From HXMU1420-13 sp034669965 (GTDB lineage Bacteria > Bacteroidota > Rhodothermia > Balneolales > Balneolaceae): DNA of 64,000 bases. A program made the position numbers and the translations under genes. How positions within the stretch are numbered: the first letter of the stretch is position 1; every line of letters begins with the position of its first letter. The stretch covers positions 434,001 through 498,000 of the forward strand of contig JAXMOK010000001.1 of assembly GCA_034669965.1 (NCBI GenBank), in the 5' to 3' direction. Of the stretch, positions 33,062 through 40,241 are shown in pieces. The notes beneath the pieces are model-generated. The model was not told the origin of the DNA, did not search any database, and saw only the letters and a program-made list of their open reading frames with translations.

Positions 33062-34096
33062 ATGAAACAACTACAGTCTATTCAGTTTGATATGAAACCA
33101 ATTAATGAATTTGATCAAATTGATAGTTACTATTCAGCAGGTTCAGATTTAATATACATGGATGTGATTACGACTCTAATTGAGGACATTGCTTTTCCGG
33201 TTTTTATTGTTAAAAACGGATCACGTCGTGTATATACATTAAATGAAGCTGCACGTGAAGGTATTGATGCATCAATGGCTATCGATAAAAAGATTGATGA
33301 TATACTGTACCCAAACGAACGTGTATTGCAAAACCAACCGACTGTTTTTTTCAATAATCAATGGTATTTAATGGCAACAGATTCTTTTACCGCAGGTAAT
33401 GATGTTTATGATAAAGTTGAGCTAAAGGCGCATTCATCTGTACCCGATGCTACAACGCTAGACCGCTGGAAACATATGATCGCTGTTATGCTTCATCGTT
33501 TCCGTTCTCCTTTAACCGGCATTTCCGGTTATCTGGATTTGTTGATGGATGAAACAACAGACAAAAAGACAATTCAGCGTGCACTTAAAGTAGACGAAGG
33601 GGTAAACCACCTTTCTGATATCATGGATGAGCTGGAATACTTTTACCACATCCCTTCTAAGTTCGATATTTCTAAACTAGAACCGGTAGAGTTAACATCT
33701 TTGATTAATCGAGTTAAATCAGATATTCCTGAAGAATTAAGAAAACGGATTCAAATTCTTAAGCCAACTGATTCTGAGCCTTTTTCTGCATCTAAAGACA
33801 GTTTAGAAAAAGTAATGTGGATTCTAATTTCAAACGCACTTGCGTACAGTCCTGAAAACAGTCCCGTTACCATTTCTCAACTTTCAAATAAAAGTATTCG
33901 AATCTCAAACGAAGGCAAGCCCATATCAGACGAGATCCGCGAACACCTTTTCCACCCATTTGTTACCTCTAAGGCAAATAACCTAGGCATTGGTTTAACT
34001 ATGGCCTTGTTATACGCCAGCCAGTTTGGTGGCACTATATTTCAAACTGAGAATGGCGAAAGTGGCCGTATCACGTTTACAATTTGCTTCCCTTGA
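33062..34096 (+). CDS. Cytoplasmic PAS-like histidine kinase in flagellar cluster
   Basis: A 344-aa protein without membrane segments. Residues about 35-105 look like a PAS-type sensor (IAFPVFIVKNGSRRVYTLNE). The phosphoacceptor helix is MLHRFRSPLTGISGYLDLL with His145, the N box is ILISNALAYSPE (Asn258), and the G2 box is NNLGIGLTMALLYASQFGG. The G1 box DxGxG is replaced by SNEGKPI. The layout and its place divergent from flgB resemble FlrB/FleS-type flagellar kinases, whose partner is an NtrC-type sigma-54 activator; none is encoded in the window. A sigma-28 promoter lies just upstream. Kinase family firm; partner is inference. Confidence 0.8.
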   Translation: MKQLQSIQFDMKPINEFDQIDSYYSAGSDLIYMDVITTLIEDIAFPVFIVKNGSRRVYTLNEAAREGIDASMAIDKKIDDILYPNERVLQNQPTVFFNNQWYLMATDSFTAGNDVYDKVELKAHSSVPDATTLDRWKHMIAVMLHRFRSPLTGISGYLDLLMDETTDKKTIQRALKVDEGVNHLSDIMDELEYFYHIPSKFDISKLEPVELTSLINRVKSDIPEELRKRIQILKPTDSEPFSASKDSLEKVMWILISNALAYSPENSPVTISQLSNKSIRISNEGKPISDEIREHLFHPFVTSKANNLGIGLTMALLYASQFGGTIFQTENGESGRITFTICFP

Positions 34097-34128
34097 TCCG
34101 CTAATCACTTAGAAGTATTTAAATTTTT

Positions 34129-34158
34129 AAACACAGCTCTTTGCTGTGTTTTTTTTTG
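34129..34158 (+). terminator. Rho-independent terminator after the kinase at 33062
   Basis: AAACACAGC (34129-34137), loop TCTTT, GCTGTGTTT and a run of T to about 34157. Lies 33 bases after the stop. Confidence 0.88.
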
Positions 34159-34437
34159 CAACCTATTGAGACCGGCTAACTATATAAAAATTATCTTCCC
34201 TGTTGATGTATGTAAAAGATGATGCAATGCTTGATGCTGCACTCATTCTTATTAAGGCACATGGTTCAAAAAGTATTGCTTAATTCGCACTTGTAAAACG
34301 GTGATATAAACCGTGTAGCTTACCTAAATAAGTGAAAGAGACTCTAGCCTTACAATTTATCTTAAGCCATTCTGCCTAAAATTATACTTCCGATTTTTTA
34401 GGCTATCTGTCTACGGTTACAAAAGTATCTATAAACA

Positions 34438-34468
34438 AAAAGAGGCAGACCGTTAGGCCTGCCTCTTT
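34438..34468 (-). terminator. Rho-independent terminator after the PAS kinase
   Basis: AGAGGCAG (34441-34448) pairs with CTGCCTCT (34459-34466); on the minus strand it is followed by TTTTTGTTTAT. Lies about 22 bases beyond the stop at 34490. Confidence 0.85.
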
Positions 34469-34489
34469 GTTTTGGCTAGTTCCGGGTAA

Positions 34490-35830
34490 TTATGACAACC
34501 GAGCGTTACCCGTACCTTTTAAGTGTTCTTTATCGAATGCCAAGGTAAATAAAGTCCCAAAATCATCCGTCAGGTAATTGTATTTACCATTAAGTTGGCG
34601 AACCAGCGTTTTTATAAGTTGAAAGCTAAGGGGTTGTTTTTCGCTCGTATATCCCTCAGGCAAACTTTCAATATTGTCTTTTAATTCAATCATTATTTTT
34701 TTACCGTAGCACACCAATTTGATGTTCAACTCCGGCGCTTTATCAACAAGCTTAGCGGCTTTTTTATACGAGTTTGTAATCACTTCGTTCAAAATTAAAG
34801 CACAAGGATGAGCCTGATTGATGTTCAGTAGAATTGGCTCCAGATCGTAATTCACTTTCAATTTAGACTCTTGCGACTCAAACATAGTAGCAACTGTATT
34901 CACAATTTTGCAGATGTTTTTACCAAACTCTAGCATAGTAAAACTACTCGACTCGTACAGTAACTCGTGCATGGTAGCCAGTGTTTTTACTCGCCCAACG
35001 CCGGAGAAGAGTTTGGTTTTTACTTCCTCATCGCCTTCATCAAAGGCTTGCAGCTGCATAATTCCTGATATGATGGCCAAGTTGTTTTTTACTCGGTGAT
35101 GCAGCTCTGAAAGTAAAATCGACTTTTCTTGAACGGCTTGTTCAAGTTTAATTTCTGTTTCTCTAAAGCTGGTGATATCATGGCCAACAATTATAAAATC
35201 TACTGCTGAACCTGAGTTTATACTAACCGGCGACACTTTAGCGGTAAAAATATACCACTCCCCGTTTTTCTTGATGTTAACGAGCTCACCTTTCCAACTA
35301 ACACCGGCTTTAATCGACTGTAAAATTTGCTCGTGCTCTTCATGCGAAGCTAAATCTGATATCAAATATCCAAATTCTTTGCCTATTAATTCATCTTGGG
35401 TAAAGCCAGATACTTTTTGGAAATGAGGATTGGCATACTCGATAATTCCGTCTTGACTTATCACTAAGACAAACGATTGACTAAGCTGCACTGCTTTAGT
35501 GAACTTCAAGTGCTCGTCGGTTATCGCTTCGTTATTTTGTTGTATCGACAACATGCCGTCTTCAAGTATAAGTTCTTTTTTTACAGGTTCGTCTATCAAA
35601 TAGTTTTTATCAACAATTTCAAGACCATTAATTTTATCCGATTCCGAATCCATAAAAGCAAAACTGTTGATTAGGTCATCCCAAATCTTATCTGCCATGG
35701 CTCTTTTTTTCTCAGAAACACTCTGTTTTCCAGGATTTATGAGGCGCAACGGCGATACAACTTCAGCTTCAATATGTTCAGTATCAAATACTCTCTCTTT
35801 ATTATTTTTTCTGCTCGTAGACTCTTTCAC
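34490..35830 (-). CDS. PAS-domain HisKA_2-type sensor kinase
   Basis: About 446 aa from a GTG at 35830, chosen because GGGAG lies seven bases before it (a TTG ten codons upstream lacks such a site). After a polar N-terminus comes a PAS domain at about residues 120-240 (SQDGIIEYANPHFQKVSGFT). Then comes a HisKA_2 phosphoacceptor (LLSELHHRVKNNLAIISGIM) and an ATPase-like domain with the N box ALILNEVITNSYKKA. The G1 box reads DNIESLPEG instead of DxGxG, so ATP binding may be weak. A GCCGATAA box lies upstream, linking it to the motility regulon. No transmembrane helices. Signal and partner unknown. Confidence 0.82.
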   Translation of the reverse strand: MKESTSRKNNKERVFDTEHIEAEVVSPLRLINPGKQSVSEKKRAMADKIWDDLINSFAFMDSESDKINGLEIVDKNYLIDEPVKKELILEDGMLSIQQNNEAITDEHLKFTKAVQLSQSFVLVISQDGIIEYANPHFQKVSGFTQDELIGKEFGYLISDLASHEEHEQILQSIKAGVSWKGELVNIKKNGEWYIFTAKVSPVSINSGSAVDFIIVGHDITSFRETEIKLEQAVQEKSILLSELHHRVKNNLAIISGIMQLQAFDEGDEEVKTKLFSGVGRVKTLATMHELLYESSSFTMLEFGKNICKIVNTVATMFESQESKLKVNYDLEPILLNINQAHPCALILNEVITNSYKKAAKLVDKAPELNIKLVCYGKKIMIELKDNIESLPEGYTSEKQPLSFQLIKTLVRQLNGKYNYLTDDFGTLFTLAFDKEHLKGTGNARLS

Positions 35831-35881
35831 TTTTGTTCTCCCGTAGATTAGTTCTACCAATTAAGGAATCTGCTTCCATTA

Positions 35882-35889
35882 TTATCGGC
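35882..35889 (-). promoter_or_regulatory. Sigma-28-type -10 box before the PAS kinase
   Basis: Exact GCCGATAA on the minus strand, about 50 bases before the GTG start at 35830. The -35 at the standard spacing reads TTAT, which is weak, so confidence is lower than for the other boxes. Confidence 0.5.
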
Positions 35890-35956
35890 AAAACCCGTAT
35901 TTTGATAACAGTTTTTTGCCAAATATTTCAGTAAATCTGAATCTTTTCTCATTTTA

Positions 35957-37837
35957 TTATTTATTAAAAGCCATGTTTACGCTTTTAATTTTCCCTTTAT
36001 CAGGTTCTTGGTATTCCTTACTAGGAAACTCAACAAAATCATTTGCAGTAAATCGGGAATAATCAGCCCCTGTATTTCTACTGACAAAATTTTGTGTTCT
36101 AGCATCTCCTATCCAGTTTTTCAGGCTTACGACAACCGATTTCAATTCATCGGCTTGAGCCGAAAGGTCTTCAGCTGCATTAGCCGATTCAGCAGAACTC
36201 TCAACATTTTTATGGATCACTTCATCCATGCCATTTACTAGTTGATTTAAATGTTCAATGCCTAATGCTTGCTCTTTAGATGCCGTCGAAATTTCCTCAA
36301 TCTGCGTACTCACCTCATTAATACTGATTGCTATATCCTGGAGGTTATTCGAAACCTCATCTGCAACCTCAGCACCACGATCGGAGCTTGACTGTGACTT
36401 TTGAATAAGTTCAGAAGTATTTCTTGCAGCTTCGGCACTTCGTTGGGCTAGGTTTCTAACTTCTTCGGCAACAACGGCAAACCCTTTCCCGGCTTCTCCG
36501 GCACGTGCTGCTTCAACAGCTGCGTTTAAAGCAAGTAAGTTAGTTTGAAATGCAATATCATCGATGGTTTTAATGATTTTGGATGTCTCTAACGAGCTAT
36601 TTTTGATGTTCTTCATCGCACTATTTAAACGCTCTATGGCCTGCAAACCACTTTCAACCTTAGGCCGGGCGTTATTCATAGATTGTTCAGCTTCGCTGGT
36701 ATGCGCATCCGATTGCTTAATTTGCGCGGCAATCTCTTCTAACGAACTTGTTGATTCTTCAATACGTGCTGCTTGGTCTTTACTGGTACTTGCCAGGCGC
36801 TGGCTGGAAACAGAAACCTCACTTGACGCAGCATTTACCTGATTAGAAGTAGTATCTAACGAGCTGATATTTTCGCTAAGTGGTGCTATTACTTGTTTGT
36901 TGATAAACCAATAAATAAATACCCCAAACAACATCGACACGCCCACTCCTAAACCTAGAAACCAGTAAAATACTGCTTGTACTTCTCTAATTTTTTGCGC
37001 TTTACTAGTTTCAAGTACAATACCCCAATCAACACTACTTAATGTGGCAAAGCCACCATAAACCTCGGTTCCTACATGGTTTTTATACACACCGCTTCCA
37101 CTTTTATCATTCTTTATATTGCGATATGCCAGCGTGGATAATGTCTTAGATTCAGCAATAGAACCTGTCCCAAAAATAATAGCTCCGGTCTTATCAATTA
37201 CAGTCCAGCTCGATTCATCGTGTAGTAAAATATTTTCTAACGTATTGGATAACAACGATACCGGTACGGTACCAGTTATCATGGCGGTAACCGACCCATT
37301 TACTTTTATAGGTTCGGCTACATCAAAAACCATTTTACTACTTATAGCCGATTTGTACGGTAAACTTACTACGCCTTTTCCAGCTTCTAAGGTAGATAAA
37401 ACAGCTTCGTCGGTTACTGAGTACGCTGAAAGATCCTGTTCTTCAATCTGATTAGATTGTGCCGAAACTTTTTTAACTCCTGCAACTCCTTTTCCTGATA
37501 CATCAGTGATTACGATAGATTCGTAAATCCCATGCTGATCGTTTATATTAGTTAACAAGTTTGTCACTTCCGTGAAGTTGCTATTTTTGCTGCTTTCTAA
37601 AGAGGCAATTGTGCTCAGCTCATCGTTTCTACTCTTAATAAAAGCTGATAATTGATTTGAACTTGCATTAGTAGCAGATTGCAGATTTTGCAATACTTGT
37701 TCTTCAAACGACGACTTATATGTATCGAATAAGACCCCCACTGTAAGTCCAATACATATTAAAAAGGTACCTACAACCGGAATTGTTATTTTTTTTCCTA
37801 AACCGAGCGAATTCCATCGCCTTTTTTGTGAGTTCAT
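35957..37837 (-). CDS. Methyl-accepting chemotaxis protein with periplasmic Cache-like sensor
   Basis: A 626-aa chemoreceptor. A first membrane helix (about residues 17-38, PVVGTFLICIGLTVGVLF) is followed by a periplasmic domain of about 240 residues with Cache-like features (ITDVSGKGVAGVKKVSA, WTVIDKTGAIIFGTGS). The second helix is near 283-308. The cytoplasmic part holds the invariant hairpin NLLALNAAVEAARAGEAGKG and flanking methylation helices. It should signal to CheA through CheW. It is encoded 17 bases after an outer-membrane barrel gene and probably shares its sigma-28 promoter. Ligand unknown. Confidence 0.92.
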   Translation of the reverse strand: MNSQKRRWNSLGLGKKITIPVVGTFLICIGLTVGVLFDTYKSSFEEQVLQNLQSATNASSNQLSAFIKSRNDELSTIASLESSKNSNFTEVTNLLTNINDQHGIYESIVITDVSGKGVAGVKKVSAQSNQIEEQDLSAYSVTDEAVLSTLEAGKGVVSLPYKSAISSKMVFDVAEPIKVNGSVTAMITGTVPVSLLSNTLENILLHDESSWTVIDKTGAIIFGTGSIAESKTLSTLAYRNIKNDKSGSGVYKNHVGTEVYGGFATLSSVDWGIVLETSKAQKIREVQAVFYWFLGLGVGVSMLFGVFIYWFINKQVIAPLSENISSLDTTSNQVNAASSEVSVSSQRLASTSKDQAARIEESTSSLEEIAAQIKQSDAHTSEAEQSMNNARPKVESGLQAIERLNSAMKNIKNSSLETSKIIKTIDDIAFQTNLLALNAAVEAARAGEAGKGFAVVAEEVRNLAQRSAEAARNTSELIQKSQSSSDRGAEVADEVSNNLQDIAISINEVSTQIEEISTASKEQALGIEHLNQLVNGMDEVIHKNVESSAESANAAEDLSAQADELKSVVVSLKNWIGDARTQNFVSRNTGADYSRFTANDFVEFPSKEYQEPDKGKIKSVNMAFNK

Positions 37838-37854
37838 TATTTCTGTACTATATG

Positions 37855-38970
37855 TTATAAATGGAAGCCTATCGAAACGTCAAAATGGTGTTCATTAACA
37901 GCAGAACCTGATCTCATGATTACGTAATCAGCTTTAAACTCAATCGATTTAAAAGGCTGATATACAACCCCTAACGAATAATCGACATGTTCGTACTTCT
38001 TCTTATCGGCAAAACCTGAGGTTCTGTAATAGGGATCATAGAATTCAGTTCTAAAAAATCCTTTTAAGTGAGAATCGTCTCTTTTTATGTTGAATTGATC
38101 GCTAAAATCATACCCTAACTCAAAAAGCACTCCGTATTGTGCCGAGCCTATTTTATTATGAAAAGCATCATTCACTTTTTCGGCATTGGCAATGGTGCTA
38201 TATACGCCAAGCACTCGCGATTCAACGTTCCCTTTAGCAAATCGTGTATATAACTCCCCAAACTGGTAATTAGAACCCGAAAGGTCCAACTCCGTTTCGT
38301 TACTATTATTAAGACCTGAGTAATAGTACGAGGTGCCAAACTCCCAATAATAATTTGGTTTGACGACAAATTTTCCGCCAAAGGCCACGTTTTGGAGCGA
38401 TGAAGACAAGGAAGAGTTCCTAGCCTCATAGATTACACTTTTTGCTCCAATTTCAGCGGCGTGTAACCCGGTACCAACCATAAATTGATAACTGAATTTT
38501 TTATTTAACTCGCCCGATGCTTTTACCCCAAGCTCTCTCCAGGCATGAGATAAGTATTTCTCTACTGGCGAAATTTCAACCGTACCATAACTACCCGGCC
38601 TTGCAGCTTCAATGGGAACAGATTGTAAACCAAAAGATAATTTGAGCTTTTTACTGTATTTGAACTTTACATAAGCATCGCTAACATATACGTCTCCACC
38701 TTTATACTGTTGATCAAATGCATGCTCTACAACTACTTTCGAGGCAAGACTCCAATTATCCGAGATTTTATACCCGCTTTTTAAAGCCAGCTTATGAAAA
38801 TCGATTTGATCCGTTTCACCCATACGAACTTCTGCATTTTGAACAATACTGTTGTAATGGATCTCACCTATAAGAGAGTTAGTCCATTTATTTGAATATT
38901 GTGCTACCGCGCTTTGACCAAATGCGCTTAAGAATATCATTGTTGAAAGTATGGCCGCGTGTTTCATCAT
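37855..38970 (-). CDS. Outer-membrane beta-barrel protein (porin-like), sigma-28 linked
   Basis: A 371-aa protein with a signal peptide (MMKHAAILSTMIFLSAFGQS, cleavage near AVAQ). The rest alternates polar and aromatic residues in many amphipathic strands (KLKLSFGLQSVPIEA, YQFMVGTGLHAAEIG, YYWEFGTSYYYSGL) and ends in the strand HHFDVSIGFHL, as outer-membrane barrels do. I do not recognise a substrate. It is directly upstream of a chemoreceptor gene and behind a sigma-28 promoter at 39057, so it appears to be made together with the motility apparatus. The pairing suggests entry of the chemoreceptor ligand, but that is inference. Confidence 0.75.
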   Translation of the reverse strand: MMKHAAILSTMIFLSAFGQSAVAQYSNKWTNSLIGEIHYNSIVQNAEVRMGETDQIDFHKLALKSGYKISDNWSLASKVVVEHAFDQQYKGGDVYVSDAYVKFKYSKKLKLSFGLQSVPIEAARPGSYGTVEISPVEKYLSHAWRELGVKASGELNKKFSYQFMVGTGLHAAEIGAKSVIYEARNSSLSSSLQNVAFGGKFVVKPNYYWEFGTSYYYSGLNNSNETELDLSGSNYQFGELYTRFAKGNVESRVLGVYSTIANAEKVNDAFHNKIGSAQYGVLFELGYDFSDQFNIKRDDSHLKGFFRTEFYDPYYRTSGFADKKKYEHVDYSLGVVYQPFKSIEFKADYVIMRSGSAVNEHHFDVSIGFHL

Positions 38971-39056
38971 TTCATCGGGATTTGGTTTACCTATTCTTGA
39001 GCCCGGCTAAGTAATTGGTATACAACACAGATATTAATTACAGGTGGGCTTATTTT

Positions 39057-39083
39057 TTATCGGCGAGATTGGAAATTCCTTGA
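39057..39083 (-). promoter_or_regulatory. Sigma-28 promoter of the barrel-chemoreceptor pair
   Basis: Minus strand TCAA-N15-GCCGATAA: exact -10 octamer at 39057-39064 and TCAA at 39080-39083. It lies about 90 bases before the barrel start and right beside the terminator of the upstream gene. Confidence 0.68.
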
Positions 39084-39092
39084 GTAATTAGA

Positions 39093-39126
39093 TAAAAAAA
39101 AGGCGTTGTCCAGCCAGAACAACGCC
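39093..39126 (-). terminator. Rho-independent terminator after tonB-like gene 1
   Basis: GGCGTTGT (39102-39109) pairs with ACAACGCC (39119-39126); on the minus strand the stem is followed by TTTTTTT. Confidence 0.85.
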
Positions 39127-39156
39127 CTTATCTAACTATATAGGGGTATCAAAAAA

Positions 39157-39582
39157 TCAAGATTGAATTTTAAAAGTTACCGGCAGTGTGAAGTAAACCG
39201 AAACTGGTTGCCCGCCATTTTTGGCTGGGGTAAATTTTACTTTTTTAATTCCTTTAATTGCGGCATCACCACAACCTGCACCGATATCTTTAAGTACTTC
39301 CGGCTTTTGAACATTGCCTTTCTCATCTACTATAAAACGGATGAATACACGTCCTTCAACATTGTTTAAAGAAGCTTGTCGTGGATAGTCGATATTCTTG
39401 TAAACTTCTTTAAGTCCACCAACTATTTCCGGCATTACTTCTGCCATTGTTAACACCTCGGCAGTGTCTGCACTTGTTTCAAAATTTATATCGCCTTTAA
39501 TCTCTCCTGCCTGAATTTGCACCGACGCAGCCAGCATTAAAATTGCGATCATTATTCCGTATTTTTCTGTCTCTTTTCTCAT
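39157..39582 (-). CDS. Small secreted TonB-C-terminal-like protein 1
   Basis: A 141-aa protein with a signal peptide or anchor (YGIMIAILMLAASVQIQA) followed directly by a TonB C-terminal-type fold: MPEIVGGLKEVYKNIDYPRQ, EGRVFIRFIVDEKGNVQKPE and the final YFTLPVTFK. Unlike true TonB it has no Pro-rich spanning linker and no N-terminal ExbB/ExbD helix signature. It may therefore be a free periplasmic domain. Two close residues GAGCGDAA keep one cysteine shared with its paralogue at 39764. A sigma-28 promoter at 39633 and a terminator at 39093 make it a single-gene unit of the motility regulon. Function unknown. Confidence 0.8.
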   Translation of the reverse strand: MRKETEKYGIMIAILMLAASVQIQAGEIKGDINFETSADTAEVLTMAEVMPEIVGGLKEVYKNIDYPRQASLNNVEGRVFIRFIVDEKGNVQKPEVLKDIGAGCGDAAIKGIKKVKFTPAKNGGQPVSVYFTLPVTFKIQS

Positions 39583-39632
39583 TGTAGTAATAGATAGGTT
39601 TATATGTTAGAATCTGTAATCCTTTAAAGTTA

Positions 39633-39659
39633 TTATCGAACAAATGCCGGATTTACTTA
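39633..39659 (-). promoter_or_regulatory. Sigma-28 promoter of tonB-like gene 1
   Basis: Minus strand TAAG-N15-TTCGATAA: -10 at 39633-39640 and TAAG at 39656-39659. Leader about 45 bases. The -10 differs from GCCGATAA at two positions but the -35 and spacing are exact. Confidence 0.6.
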
Positions 39660-39698
39660 AGGGTTTTATTAAGATTTTTTAATTAAATTTTCGAAGGG

Positions 39699-39732
39699 AA
39701 AAAAAGAGCGCAGCCCTACCAAGACTACGCTC
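39699..39732 (-). terminator. Rho-independent terminator after tonB-like gene 2
   Basis: GAGCGCAG (39706-39713) and CTACGCTC (39725-39732) form a stem with one G-U type pair; on the minus strand TTTTTTTCCC follows. It closes the cheW-mcp-tonB-like unit. Confidence 0.75.
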
Positions 39733-39763
39733 GAACTAACTATATTGGGTTATCTCTATGCAA

Positions 39764-40201
39764 TTATTTTCCCATTTTAAAAGTAACCGGTAATGTGTAC
39801 GACACTGAAACCGGAACTCCATCCAATACACCTGGAGTAAAGTTCACATTTTGAAGTGCCGCAATAGCTGCATCGCCACAACCATCACCTATATCTTTTA
39901 AAATTTTCGGGTTTTTAACTTTTCCGTCTTTATTAACAACAAACTGTACAAACACTCTACCTTCAGTTCTGTTGTTTAAAGCTTTAGTCGGGTAAGTTAT
40001 ATTCTTGTAAACTTCGCCAATACCGCCAATAATCTGCGGCATTTGGTCTACCATGGTATACACCTTGGTGCTATCGTCGGTTGTTGGATTTTCAGGATTC
40101 CAAACTAATCCTTTTGCCATGCTGCTTGTACTTAGTGCAAGAAAGAGTACAAATAGTGATCTAAGCAGTATGTTTTTATATGTTTTTTTCATTTCAGTCA
40201 C
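39764..40201 (-). CDS. Small secreted TonB-C-terminal-like protein 2
   Basis: A 145-aa paralogue of the protein at 39157. It has a signal peptide (LLRSLFVLFLALSTSSMAKG), then MPQIIGGIGEVYKNITYPTK, EGRVFVQFVVNKDGKVKNP, GDGCGDAAIAALQNVNFTPG and the ending YTLPVTFK. No Pro-rich linker is present. It lies 40 bases after a chemoreceptor gene, in line with cheW-mcp, and ends at its own terminator, so it is likely co-transcribed with chemotaxis genes. TonB-type domains normally bind outer-membrane receptors; a role at the chemoreceptor or motor is inference. Confidence 0.8.
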   Translation of the reverse strand: MTEMKKTYKNILLRSLFVLFLALSTSSMAKGLVWNPENPTTDDSTKVYTMVDQMPQIIGGIGEVYKNITYPTKALNNRTEGRVFVQFVVNKDGKVKNPKILKDIGDGCGDAAIAALQNVNFTPGVLDGVPVSVSYTLPVTFKMGK

Positions 40202-40241
40202 CGATTAATTCGGCTTGTTGGTTTCTCTTGATTTATCTAAT

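Larger units (their letters stand above)
34097..34489. other. Intergenic region between convergent kinase genes
   Basis: This 393-bp gap between two kinases reading toward each other holds one terminator for each (34129-34158 and 34438-34468). Between them is AT-rich sequence with one 25-codon frame (34206-34283, starts MYVKDDAMLD). It has no ribosome site and I do not call it. Nothing else is seen. Confidence 0.6.

Noticed and set aside
34206..34283. 25-codon frame starting MYVKDDAMLD between two terminators
   Set aside because: No ribosome binding site and no promoter motif; too short to support from one sequence.
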